The notes beneath the pieces are model-generated. The model searched no databases. It was not told the DNA's origin and saw only the letters and a list, made by a program, of their open reading frames with translations. From Funiculus sociatus GB2-C1 (lineage in GTDB: Bacteria; Cyanobacteriota; Cyanobacteriia; Cyanobacteriales; FACHB-T130), in NCBI RefSeq assembly GCF_039962115.1, contig NZ_JAMPKJ010000004.1:96364-160363 (forward strand): a stretch of 64,000 nt of DNA, read 5' to 3'. The position numbers and the translations under genes were made by a program. Shown here piece after piece: positions 16,798-24,514 of this stretch. Numbering within the stretch: position 1 is the first letter of the stretch; the number at the start of each line of letters is the position of its first letter.

Positions 16798-17817
16798 TTA
16801 TCTTCGATACTCATCTCCGCAGTCACCGATCGCCTGATACAAATCCCGCGACTGTCCCAGGACAGCATCAATCTGCTGATAATCTGAGTTATCTAACATC
16901 AAATTAAATACTCTGGCGTTGTCTTCTAAATGTTGCGACACGCTTAACCGTGCGCCGACAATTACACCTGCGATCGCTGGCTGATCTAGAATGTAACGAA
17001 CCGCTACATTAGCAATACTCACTGCGTGTTTTTGGGCAATTTGCTGGAGAGTTGAAAGTAGTTCTTGAAATAAGCTCCAACCACCCCACGCATCTACCAT
17101 GTTTTTATATTTTCTCAAACTAGCTGTGTTCAGTTCTCCCCCTCGCGGTTCCGGTTTCCCCACATATTTTTCTGACAACAAGCCGCCGCAGAGCGTACCA
17201 TAAGCAAATAGTTTGATATTGTTTTCTTGACCAAACTGCACCATATTTACTAAAGGACGGCGGTCAATTAGAGAAAACTGCACTTGATTGGAAACGATTT
17301 TGATTCCTGCATGAGTAATAATTTTTACGTGTTCCGTATCAAAGTTTGTTAAAGCCAGGTGCTTAATTTTACCTTCCTCTTGAAGCTGGGTCATGTACTT
17401 GAGCGCTTCCAAGTAGTTTTCATCCCGGTAATCCCACCAGTGAAACTGCATCAAGTCTAAGGAATCAACTCCCATTCTTCGCAGGGAAATATTAATGTTA
17501 TCTTCTACCAACTTGCGCGTCATTTTAGTTGGTCTTGGCACCCATTTTGTGAAAGCTTGTAAGTTAGACAGCGCCTCGTTACCACGGGTTTCTACCAATT
17601 GCCGCCGGAACTCGCCAATAAAGTCTTCTGCGGGGCCGTAATGGTCTGCCAAATCCCAAGTTGTAAAGCCTGCATCCATGTACTCAAACATACTTTGGAT
17701 GGCGGCTTTTGAGTTAATTCGTCCGTGAGCGCCTGATACTTGCCACATACCATTTAGTACGCGGCAGATATTCAAATCTGGGGTAAATTGCAGTCTGCTT
17801 GATTCAGGTAGATTCAT
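16798..17817 (-). CDS. Aldo/keto reductase family oxidoreductase
   Basis: The 339-residue protein is an NADPH-dependent aldo/keto reductase with the expected (beta/alpha)8 motifs. TWDLADHYGPAEDFIG supplies the catalytic Asp and Tyr, FTKWVPRP the Lys, LMQFHWWDYRD the His, and VSNQVQFSLIDRR the family's Q-x-x-Y/F-S motif. The late VGARLSVSQHLEDN matches the NADP-phosphate-binding region. Reduction of carbonyl substrates is expected; the substrate is unknown. It is transcribed toward the injection-system genes, but a 417-base gap with an inverted repeat argues for a separate unit. Confidence 0.92.
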   Translation of the reverse strand: MNLPESSRLQFTPDLNICRVLNGMWQVSGAHGRINSKAAIQSMFEYMDAGFTTWDLADHYGPAEDFIGEFRRQLVETRGNEALSNLQAFTKWVPRPTKMTRKLVEDNINISLRRMGVDSLDLMQFHWWDYRDENYLEALKYMTQLQEEGKIKHLALTNFDTEHVKIITHAGIKIVSNQVQFSLIDRRPLVNMVQFGQENNIKLFAYGTLCGGLLSEKYVGKPEPRGGELNTASLRKYKNMVDAWGGWSLFQELLSTLQQIAQKHAVSIANVAVRYILDQPAIAGVIVGARLSVSQHLEDNARVFNLMLDNSDYQQIDAVLGQSRDLYQAIGDCGDEYRR

Positions 17818-17894
17818 TTTGACACTTTGTTAGTTGTATGATACTGCCAAGATTATTGTAACGCCCGGAAATTAATGTCCGCGCTAATAGCTAA

Positions 17895-17945
17895 AGTCGG
17901 TTAAAACCGACTCTGATTTAGTTTTTTAGTCGGTTTTAACCGACT
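17895..17945. repeat. Perfect 18-bp inverted repeat
   Basis: AGTCGGTTAAAACCGACT at 17895-17912 and its exact complement at 17928-17945 flank a 15-base spacer. Each arm is itself nearly palindromic. The rest of 17818-18192 is non-coding and also contains the dispersed repeat at 18083-18156. Confidence 0.8.
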
Positions 17946-18082
17946 TAAACTATGAGCTAGGGGTTTAAAGCCCTGGCGGTCTGTGGGCAGAAGAAAAATT
18001 TTTAATAGGTAGATTGACATAAGAAACATTATTTACATAATTGTTCATTTAATTAACTTAATTTATGACAATTCAATGGTTG

Positions 18083-18156
18083 GGTGCGATACCTTTCTAG
18101 AGGTATGGCAATGCCATGTCCCTATGGAACGTTAGAACCGCAATATATTTCACCCA
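18083..18156 (+). repeat. Dispersed palindrome-containing repeat, copy 1
   Basis: The element runs from GGTGCGATAC through the palindrome-like core TGGCAATGCCATGTCCCTA to ATATATTTCACCCA. A second copy with the same ordered blocks lies in the opposite orientation at 24698-24781. Confidence 0.7.
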
Positions 18157-18192
18157 AAAAGGAAACGCAATAAAACAATAAATTTGAACCCT

Positions 18193-20094
18193 TCAGGTTT
18201 GCACGGAAAATTCTTCTGGATCGATGTCCCAATTGATCCAGCGAATCGCTGCACGAGCCGATGTAATATCCGGCGGTACTCGCATAGCATGAATAAAACT
18301 TGTGCTTGGACAGGTCATTTTCAGCAAGTGAATTGGCTCTTTTTGAGGAGCATCATCATCATCATCAAAATCGTCAGGCTCGAAACCATCAATATCAGCA
18401 TCAAGTTTTAGCAAAGTATATTCTTGCCAGGAATCTAATTCAGTTGCTTGTAATTCTTGACAGATTCGTGCATAGCCAATGCCCTGAATTAATACTCGAC
18501 GCAGTTCCGCGTTGTCTTCTTCTAAAAGCCATTGCGCCTGCCATTGATGGGGATGCAGTTTGCCATATTTTTCAGGCAATTTCACACCGTGATAATAATA
18601 TCCCGTATGCCATCCATCGGCAAACTGAATCGCGGGTTCTCCTTCGGCGTGGAGGAGGTTTTGGCTGTCCAGGGAGATTTTAGTAGGGCGATCGCATACT
18701 ACACAAACCTTCTCAAACGGGAAAATCAAACCACAATGCTCGAAAAGCTGGTTCAGACAGTCAAATGCTTCCTGTGTCTTTTGGTCAAGAGTGACACCTA
18801 ACGAAGAAACATAAAATTCAGTTGCGTAGATTTGCTTAAAAATCTCTGTGGGGGTTAGTGGCTCGATATCATATATAAAAAAATACCTGAAATCAGCTCC
18901 GATGAGTTCTGGAGAGTTATCAATTAATTCAGCCAACTCCCACCATGCTTCTTTGTCTCCTGCTGTCTGCTCTGGTGCTATTTCGCTCCGGATACACTTC
19001 CACAGCGCTTGACACGAAAGTGCTTCCAAAATCCTCTGGAGCGACTCTGATAGTGTCTCTCCCCACACGATAAGAGATTTCTGCTTCCCAAATGTTTGTT
19101 CTTCTGGTGTATTGTCTAGTTTGAGCAAGTTGAATAGTTGAGTACACCCCGCGTGTGGACTACGGTAAAAAAGAACTTCTGGTTCTTCTTTACCAATCGT
19201 TGCATAGGCAGATTTGATAGCATTTTTGGCTTCTTGAAAATCGATCGGCTTCGTGAAGAGAGCGCGCCGCTTGCCTAGAAGCGATGGCAACAAACTTAGA
19301 TTAAAAATTGGATTGTTATAGAGACTCAGTTGGGTGAGGTTGGTTAACCTAGAAAGCGGACTCAAATCGGTAATTTTATTGTAATAGAGATTCAGTTGAG
19401 TGAGATTGATTAACCCAGAAAGCGGACTCAAATCGGTAATTTGATTACTACCGAGATCCAGTTGGGTGAGGTTGGTTAACCCAGAAAGTGGACTCAAATC
19501 GGTAATTTGATTGTAATAGAGATTCAGTTGGGTGAGGTTGGTTAACCCAGAAAGCGGACTCAAATCGGTAATTTGATTACTACCGAGATCCAGTTGGGTG
19601 AGATTGATTAACCCAGAAAGCGGACTCAAATCGGTAATTTGATTACTACCGAGATCCAGTTGGGTGAGGTTGGTTAACTCAGAAAGCGGACTCAAATCGG
19701 TAATTTGATTGCCACCGAGATGCAGTTGGGTGAGGTTGGTTAACCTAGAAAGCCCACTCAAGTCGGTAATTTGATTATTATAGAGATTCAGTTGGGTGAG
19801 GTTGATTAACCTAGAAAGCCCACTCAAATCGGTAATTTCATTGTAATTTAGATCCAGTTGGGTGAGGTTGGTTAACCCAGAAAGCAGATTCAAGTCGGTA
19901 ATTTCATTACTGCTAAGATCCAGCTCAGTGCAGTATAAAAGTATCAGAGCCGCTTCATTGCAGTCAGAAGTGCCAGCTTCCTCTAACAGCACATCAACTG
20001 TATTTCTTGCTGCTTCTGAGAGGCTATCTTTGTGCAAACACCAGTCAGCAAAGCTGTTAAAATTTGGGGTTTGGTTTGGCTGTGGTTCAGACAT
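18193..20094 (-). CDS. Leucine-rich-repeat protein with C-terminal DUF6745-like domain
   Basis: The 633-residue protein has a ~50-residue N-terminal helical cap, then about ten internalin-type 22-residue leucine-rich repeats (TQLDLGSNQITDLSPLSGL, residues about 55-272), then a ~350-residue C-terminal region resembling the DUF6745 proteins common in cyanobacteria (FADGWHTGYYYHGVKLPE, ending in LLKMTCPSTSFIHAMRVPPD and INWDIDPEEF). No signal peptide or membrane helix is visible, so it is probably cytoplasmic. LRRs bind proteins; the function of the C-terminal domain is unknown to me. Several repeats are almost identical in DNA, which points to recent expansion or gene conversion. It is transcribed alone. 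Confidence 0.85.
   Translation of the reverse strand: MSEPQPNQTPNFNSFADWCLHKDSLSEAARNTVDVLLEEAGTSDCNEAALILLYCTELDLSSNEITDLNLLSGLTNLTQLDLNYNEITDLSGLSRLINLTQLNLYNNQITDLSGLSRLTNLTQLHLGGNQITDLSPLSELTNLTQLDLGSNQITDLSPLSGLINLTQLDLGSNQITDLSPLSGLTNLTQLNLYYNQITDLSPLSGLTNLTQLDLGSNQITDLSPLSGLINLTQLNLYYNKITDLSPLSRLTNLTQLSLYNNPIFNLSLLPSLLGKRRALFTKPIDFQEAKNAIKSAYATIGKEEPEVLFYRSPHAGCTQLFNLLKLDNTPEEQTFGKQKSLIVWGETLSESLQRILEALSCQALWKCIRSEIAPEQTAGDKEAWWELAELIDNSPELIGADFRYFFIYDIEPLTPTEIFKQIYATEFYVSSLGVTLDQKTQEAFDCLNQLFEHCGLIFPFEKVCVVCDRPTKISLDSQNLLHAEGEPAIQFADGWHTGYYYHGVKLPEKYGKLHPHQWQAQWLLEEDNAELRRVLIQGIGYARICQELQATELDSWQEYTLLKLDADIDGFEPDDFDDDDDAPQKEPIHLLKMTCPSTSFIHAMRVPPDITSARAAIRWINWDIDPEEFSVQT
19281..19932 (-). 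repeat. 66-bp tandem repeats encoding the LRR array
   Basis: About ten 66-bp units encode the 22-residue LRRs. The central units differ by few bases (CAAATCGGTAATTTGATTAC recurs), so the array is likely to vary in copy number between strains and is prone to assembly collapse. Confidence 0.9.
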
Positions 20095-20153
20095 TCATCA
20101 CCTCTTAACTGAGATTTGTGTTTCTTAGTTATGTGTCAGTAACCAGCAACTTG

Positions 20154-20495
20154 TTAAGAACGCCAGCCTTTTTCAGCTTGTTCTAACACATAAGCGGAGA
20201 CATCTTCTATCTGCTGTTGGCTTAAGCGGTCTTTGTAGGCGGACATATTGTTTTTGCCGTTGGCGACAATGGACGCGATCGCATCCGTTGAATCATATCC
20301 ATTTTTTTTTAAAGCTTTTAGTTGCAGATTTTTCCCCCGTCTAATAATATTGCTGCCATTGATATGACAACCAGCACATTCGACGCTGAAAATTTTGGCA
20401 CCATTAGCTGTATCTGCCGCTAAAGCATTTGGAATAAATGCAATGGTCAGCATTAGTACCATCAATATCGCGATTTTCACTAACTTATTCAACAT
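20154..20495 (-). CDS. petJ: Cytochrome c6-like protein (PetJ family)
   Basis: The 113-residue precursor has a clear Sec signal peptide ending at NALA-AD, which delivers it to the thylakoid lumen. The mature protein has the heme motif CAGCH, the c6 pattern ANGAKIFSVECAGCH, and near the end NGKNNMSAYKDRLS, whose Met is the expected axial heme ligand. It closes with QQQIEDVSAYVLEQAEKGW. Cytochrome c6 carries electrons from cytochrome b6f to photosystem I or cytochrome oxidase. It differs from canonical PetJ at KNNMSAY (usually KNAMPAF) and has INGSNIIRRGK where AGGKNxV is usual, so it may be a divergent paralogue. Family assignment is firm; the exact isoform is not. Confidence 0.85.
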   Translation of the reverse strand: MLNKLVKIAILMVLMLTIAFIPNALAADTANGAKIFSVECAGCHINGSNIIRRGKNLQLKALKKNGYDSTDAIASIVANGKNNMSAYKDRLSQQQIEDVSAYVLEQAEKGWRS

Positions 20496-20529
20496 TATTC
20501 CCCTAATCTTTAGCTAAATTAAACTACTT

Positions 20530-20799
20530 TTAATTATCCGTGCTTTCTCCATCAGATGATTCACTATCTTGCATTGCTTCCTGAAGAAACAGCATAGCCA
20601 ATCTGTTGTAGGTGCCAGCACCAATAAACTGCGGATAAGTGTGAGAACGGCTATATACCCATACCACATCTTCACCGTCAAGAATTCGGATATCTTGAAA
20701 CAAACTTTTGCATTTTGGTTGAAGAGACTTAGCGGTATTCAATGCGTCTGTCCATCTTTCAAACTCTTGGGAGAATCCCGGCGTTATTACTCTAAACAT
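20530..20799 (-). CDS. Small hypothetical protein, 89 aa
   Basis: This short soluble protein (MFRVITPGFSQEFERW start, acidic Asp/Glu/Ser tail) has no family I recognise. A globular alpha/beta composition, a normal ATG start and its position between two other small minus-strand genes near the cytochrome gene support it as real. The gap to petJ is only 34 bases, so co-transcription with petJ is possible. Confidence 0.6.
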   Translation of the reverse strand: MFRVITPGFSQEFERWTDALNTAKSLQPKCKSLFQDIRILDGEDVVWVYSRSHTYPQFIGAGTYNRLAMLFLQEAMQDSESSDGESTDN

Positions 20800-20836
20800 A
20801 ACTTTGTGCTGCTGGGCTTTCTTAGTTTGTCATTTC

Positions 20837-21061
20837 TCAAAGTGACTCAAAGGAAGCCGAAAATCCTTCCAGGGTTAAACTCTCGTCTTGGAAGGCTTCC
20901 GCGTCCCCCACATCTTCAACGTGGTATTCCATGAAACGCTTACCATCGGGCATTTTTTTGGAAGAAATACAATTATTTTGATACTTGTCTGCGATCGCTT
21001 TAAATTCATTTCCATGTCTTTTCCAGTCATCGCCTGAACAGGTGACGGTTAGCAGCCACAT
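20837..21061 (-). CDS. Small hypothetical protein, 74 aa
   Basis: The 74-residue protein (MWLLTVTCSGDDWKRHGNEF) has a beta-alpha-type hydrophobic pattern and an acidic C-terminal half with several Glu/Asp residues. I do not recognise the family. It starts from a good ATG 37 bases upstream of the 89-residue gene, in the same direction. Confidence 0.6.
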   Translation of the reverse strand: MWLLTVTCSGDDWKRHGNEFKAIADKYQNNCISSKKMPDGKRFMEYHVEDVGDAEAFQDESLTLEGFSASFESL

Positions 21062-21122
21062 AATTTAATCTCCATTAATATTGTTCTGATTGCAGTACAC
21101 CCTGTAGATGTGGAAGGGTATT

Positions 21123-21419
21123 TTACTGCTGGGGTGCAATTACTTTGGCACTGTTAGTTGAGTTATCCCAGACTATCCAAGCCAACTTATTGTCTAAATC
21201 ATCTAAACTATTTGTGACCTTAAAATATATTTTTTCTCCGTTCTTAGGTTCAACCGCAAAGTCGGCTTTTTCAGCGTAGACTACTTTAAAGCCTTTGTCT
21301 CTAAGACAATACATTGCCCACGCTTTTAGCGAGTGTTTTTCTGCCTCAAATTTTATCGGAGGCTTGGTAAATATTTCCTCGATTACCTTAAATAGCTGCT
21401 GCACTGGTTTAACTCCCAT
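21123..21419 (-). CDS. Hypothetical protein, 98 aa
   Basis: The protein begins MGVKPVQQLFKVIEEIF and contains a core AWAMYCLRDKGFKVVYAEKADFAVEP followed by YFKVTNSLDDLDNKLAWIVWDN. The alternating strand/helix pattern loosely recalls restriction-endonuclease-like folds (D-x-n-E-x-K style), but the catalytic residues cannot be assigned, so no function is claimed. It lies 61 bases upstream of the 74-residue gene in the same direction. Confidence 0.6.
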   Translation of the reverse strand: MGVKPVQQLFKVIEEIFTKPPIKFEAEKHSLKAWAMYCLRDKGFKVVYAEKADFAVEPKNGEKIYFKVTNSLDDLDNKLAWIVWDNSTNSAKVIAPQQ

Positions 21420-21470
21420 CAGGCACTTTTCTTATCATCAGCGACAAAGGTAAGACTTTCAAGCTTAAAT

Positions 21471-21932
21471 TTATTCTGGATCGCAGCGGATCTCGACGAG
21501 AAACCCATCTGGATCGTAGAAGTAAATGCCTCGTCCGGTAGGGCGACTAACCGGGCCATGATCGATCTGCACTTGATTTTGCTTTAGCACCTCGACTGCG
21601 CGGTCGAACAATTGCGGATCGATGTCAAAGGCAAGGTGATAGGCGCGGGTAAAGGCGCGATGGGGGTTTTCGTCTGGCGGTGACAGTTCCGGTTCCCAAA
21701 ACAGATCGATGACGGTGCCATCTGGGGTGACGAAGTTGGTCACTTTTCCATCTGTCACAAGCGATCGCAATGTTGCGGGAACTTCTTCGCCTGTCAGTTC
21801 GTGTAAACCAAGTATAGTTCCGTAGAAGTGACGGGAAGCTTGCATATCTTGAACGTTCAAGGCTATGTGGTGTACTCGACGCAGATTACCTGGGGTAAGA
21901 GCAATATTCTGAGATTGAGGGCTAGAAAGCAT
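21471..21932 (-). CDS. VOC-family (glyoxalase/dioxygenase superfamily) protein
   Basis: The 153-residue protein has the vicinal-oxygen-chelate pattern: VHHIALNVQDMQASRHFYGTILG at the start, a second betaalphabetabetabeta half with YHLAFDIDPQLFDRAVEVLKQ, and GRGIYFYDPDGFLVEIRCD at the end. The metal ligands His (VHHIAL), His (AYHLAF) and Glu (LVEIRCD) are all present, so a metal-dependent enzyme is likely, but the reaction (isomerase, dioxygenase or resistance protein) cannot be told from sequence. It is divergent from the DUF4385 gene. Confidence 0.9.
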   Translation of the reverse strand: MLSSPQSQNIALTPGNLRRVHHIALNVQDMQASRHFYGTILGLHELTGEEVPATLRSLVTDGKVTNFVTPDGTVIDLFWEPELSPPDENPHRAFTRAYHLAFDIDPQLFDRAVEVLKQNQVQIDHGPVSRPTGRGIYFYDPDGFLVEIRCDPE

Positions 21933-22015
21933 GGTAGTAATCGCAACCTTTCATTACTTAAGATAGAAGCTAGACTTTTATCTTTAATTTTATTATTTTA
22001 AATTAAAAATTAATT

Positions 22016-22510
22016 ATGCAGTTTGATTATTCTCTAGATTTTAAAAATATCAATTTTCGCTCCCACCCTGAACTTTATCGAGTTGGCAAGGGCGAACAGG
22101 GAGTGCTTTTGGTGGAGCCATACAAAGCCGAAATCCTTCCCTATTGGCGGTTTAAAACTCCGGATATCGCTAGGGAGTCTAGCGAAAAAATCTACCAAAT
22201 GTTTCTGGATTATCTGGAGCAGGATGATTTTATTGGGGCGGATATGGCGCGGAAGTTTTTACAAATGGGTTATACGCGATCGCGTCGCTACGCCAATCAT
22301 AAAAGTGGCAGAAAATATAAGTCAAATCCTCAAAAAGAAGATTCTAAAGAAGCTCAGCTTGAAGCCAGAAAAGATATTTTACCAAATGAAGTAGACCCGG
22401 TGAAAGCTGAATCGGCGGCAATATTCAAAGAAAAATGGATGCAAGCCAAGACAAATGAGAAGTATTTACAGCTTTTAGCCAAGCATAAACAGATGTACGA
22501 GCAAGGATGA
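22016..22510 (+). CDS. DUF4385-domain protein
   Basis: The 164-residue protein reads as a DUF4385 member: FDYSLDFKNINFRSHPELYRVGKGEQGVLLVEPYK at the N-terminus and ADMARKFLQMGYTRSRRYANHKSG are characteristic. The C-terminal third is lysine-rich and helical. The biochemical function is unknown. It starts from an ATG in an AT-rich leader and ends near a short hairpin with a T-run. Confidence 0.88.
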   Translation: MQFDYSLDFKNINFRSHPELYRVGKGEQGVLLVEPYKAEILPYWRFKTPDIARESSEKIYQMFLDYLEQDDFIGADMARKFLQMGYTRSRRYANHKSGRKYKSNPQKEDSKEAQLEARKDILPNEVDPVKAESAAIFKEKWMQAKTNEKYLQLLAKHKQMYEQG

Positions 22511-22602
22511 AATCGAAATAAATCCCAGCGAATAGAATTCGCAACCGCACCAACCAAGTCCGCCTGCGCGGATAGAGACTCGTGTCTCTACAAATAGATT
22601 TA

Positions 22603-22628
22603 ACACCTGTGTATGCAGGTTTTTTTTC
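22603..22628 (+). terminator. Putative intrinsic terminator after the DUF4385 gene
   Basis: A short stem (ACCTG with CAGGT, six-base loop) is followed by eight T residues. Just upstream, 22573-22590 contains a separate small inverted repeat (TAGAGACTCGTGTCTCTA). Confidence 0.55.
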
Positions 22629-22769
22629 TTACAGGGCAATTCTAGTTTCCCCAAGGTAAAACTTTATCCTTTATGTCAGTTCAAATATTGACACACAATC
22701 AACTGAACTTTTTCGGAAACCTTTTCTACATTGGTGTAGTACACAATTAGTTTAGCAACAACAATCAAA

Positions 22770-23651
22770 ATGCGTATTCATCGTCAAGCAATACTATTTG
22801 TCAGCTTATCTCTGACAACCTTGGGAACAATTACTTCTGCTAATCACGTCATAGCTTTATCCCAATCTTCCGCGTCAAGCCAAACAGTCACAACATCACA
22901 GAAAATCCTAGCCCAATCAACGCAGCTTCCCTCTAAGTGTGTCTACGACACTAGAAAAACAGTGCAAACTGTGAAAAGTCAAAAGGGAAAGGTGACTCTG
23001 GTTGCTAACAATTATGTAATTGTTACCGAAGGCGTTAATGGAACAAGATTCGTTACTTGCAATCTTCCCGATGCTTTCAAAACAGAGGGAAAAGCAATCG
23101 TATTCAGCGGTGAAATAAAAGAAATCTATCCTAATGAACGTTTGGTGGGTACACCGTTTAAAATTACAGCGATCGCATCCAGCACCCCAACCCCAACGCC
23201 AACTCAGTCTATCCAAAGCTTACCAAATGGTGACTACAGATTTTGTAGCAAATCGCCTTCAGCGGACACAGGTAACGGAGATACAGGCTATTGTTATGTA
23301 TTCAATAAAAGAGGAAATCGCCTAGTCGGAGACTTTTACGATTCCAGGTCTTTGGGCGAAGTAAGCGCCTGTGTTAGTGGTACGCTCAACAATAAAACTG
23401 TTCGCGGCGAAGCTATAGAATTGGTAGGAGATATTGGGAACCGCAATATCCCGCCAAATTCACGAGGAAATAGGCTGGTTAATTGGGATAGCCAAGGTTA
23501 TTTGAAAGTTGCGAGAGCCACTCAAATTGGTAGGAATGCTACTACCGGGAGTAGAAAAATTCGCTATCGCGATGCTGTACTCAAATTAGATGGTTTTTAT
23601 CGCTATAGCCAATCAGCAAAAGGCGCACCCACCAACTGTATTAACCGCTAA
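22770..23651 (+). CDS. Secreted protein of unknown function
   Basis: The 293-residue protein has a signal peptide (MRIHRQAILFVSLSLTTLG, then a small-residue region to about 30), so it is exported to the periplasm or lumen. Two regions follow: residues about 50-135 (KCVYDTRKTVQTVKSQKG to PFKITAI), an OB-like beta region that may include a disulfide, and residues about 145-290, starting LPNGDYRFCSKSP and containing GYCYVFNKRGNRLVGDF. A Thr/Pro linker (STPTPTPTQS) separates them. Similar two-part proteins occur in cyanobacteria, but I cannot assign a function. A bulged hairpin and a second terminator follow. Confidence 0.75.
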   Translation: MRIHRQAILFVSLSLTTLGTITSANHVIALSQSSASSQTVTTSQKILAQSTQLPSKCVYDTRKTVQTVKSQKGKVTLVANNYVIVTEGVNGTRFVTCNLPDAFKTEGKAIVFSGEIKEIYPNERLVGTPFKITAIASSTPTPTPTQSIQSLPNGDYRFCSKSPSADTGNGDTGYCYVFNKRGNRLVGDFYDSRSLGEVSACVSGTLNNKTVRGEAIELVGDIGNRNIPPNSRGNRLVNWDSQGYLKVARATQIGRNATTGSRKIRYRDAVLKLDGFYRYSQSAKGAPTNCINR

Positions 23652-23707
23652 TCAAGGTTACTTGTAAAAGTAAGCGATTGAGAATGCGATCGCTGTAGGT
23701 TGATTAC

Positions 23708-23747
23708 AACAAAACCCTACCATTTTAAGCAATGGTAGGTTTTGTTG
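23708..23747 (+). terminator. Terminator-like hairpin after the secreted-protein gene
   Basis: CCTACCATT pairs with AATGGTAGG across a six-base loop, with further pairing of AACAAAAC to GTTTTGTT around one bulged C. Confidence 0.6.
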
Positions 23748-23779
23748 CTTCAACCCCACCTAAACTTTTATTTTTTGAT

Positions 23780-23824
23780 AAATAAAAAGGAGGTACCGCA
23801 GCACAGGTAGCCTCCTTTTTATTT
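23780..23824. terminator. Bidirectional terminator
   Basis: AAATAAAAAGGAGG pairs with CCTCCTTTTTATTT, extended by TACC/GGTA. A/T-rich tracts on both sides let it act on both strands, between the plus-strand secreted-protein gene and the minus-strand fasciclin remnant. Confidence 0.75.
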
Positions 23825-23849
23825 ACTTAATCTGGTCAGGAGCGATCGC

Positions 23850-23985
23850 TTATCCTTGAGGCGGTAACAAAACCGTGTCAACGACATAAATAACGCCATT
23901 GTCAGCTTCGATATCCGGTGTCACAACCATCGCAGCATTTACCTTGACTCCGCTAGAAGCATCAATGTAAAGGACTTTTAAGTTT
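23850..23985 (-). pseudogene. Fasciclin (FAS1) domain remnant, C-terminal ~43 codons
   Basis: Read on the minus strand, this stretch encodes a clear FAS1 C-terminus (ASSGVKVN, VVTPDIEADNGVIYVVDTV, then LLPPQG and stop), highly like the end of the intact FAS1 gene at 24104-24514. It is cut off upstream by an in-frame stop just before LKVLYIDASSG. Another frame (24000-24090) carries a short open segment ending CNLDDIIKT at the junction, consistent with a frameshift, but that segment is not convincingly FAS1. This is probably an eroded tandem duplicate of the fasciclin gene. Confidence 0.75.
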
Positions 23986-24103
23986 TAATGATGTCGTCCA
24001 AATTACATTGAACCAAAACTCGCTCCCCCTCCACAGGATAAGGTTTTGAGGCAAAGAAGTATGTCTTTAGAGAGAAGACAATAACTAACAATTGTTACTT
24101 TTA

Positions 24104-24514
24104 TTACACTAGCGCTGGCATAAGTATGCTATCAATGACGTGGATAACGCCGTTGTCGGCGAGGATATCTGCTTGGAGAACCTTAGCGTCATTGACTTTG
24201 AAGCCACCGTCGATTTTATCAATTCCGACAATGCCGCCCTCAACTGTTTCAGCGGAATCTAGTTCAACCAAGTTGTCGGTTCTGACATCGCCAAACAGAA
24301 CGTGATAAGTCAGAATTTTCTTGAGTTTGGGGATGTCTTCCATCCAAGAAGTGATGGTGTCAGAGGGAATCTTGGCAAAAGCTTCATCGGTGGGTGCGAA
24401 GATGGTGAAGGGGCCAGGACTTTTGAGAATATCTAATAAACCAGCAGCTTCAACAGCACTCAGCAGGGTTGTAAAAGATTCGGCGTTGGCGGCAGTTTCT
24501 AGAAGGTCAGCCAT
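24104..24514 (-). CDS. Fasciclin (FAS1)-domain protein
   Basis: The 136-residue protein is one complete FAS1 domain: LLETAANAESFTTLLSAVEAAGL, the H1 region PFTIFAPTDEAFAKIP, the YHVLFGD motif and the H2 region NGVIHVIDSILMP. FAS1 domains mediate weak cell-surface or matrix adhesion. No signal peptide is present, as is common for single-domain cyanobacterial FAS1 proteins, so the location is unclear. A FAS1 remnant lies directly downstream. Confidence 0.94.
   Translation of the reverse strand: MADLLETAANAESFTTLLSAVEAAGLLDILKSPGPFTIFAPTDEAFAKIPSDTITSWMEDIPKLKKILTYHVLFGDVRTDNLVELDSAETVEGGIVGIDKIDGGFKVNDAKVLQADILADNGVIHVIDSILMPALV

Noticed and set aside
16644..16907. Plus-strand 87-residue ORF at the end of the aldo/keto reductase gene
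   Set aside because: It overlaps the conserved C-terminus of the reductase, includes dispersed-repeat sequence and shows no family pattern.
24000..24095. 35-codon open segment ending CNLDDIIKT as an independent gene
   Set aside because: Only a TTG start is available and the sequence abuts the fasciclin remnant; it is better explained as decayed sequence at the frameshift.
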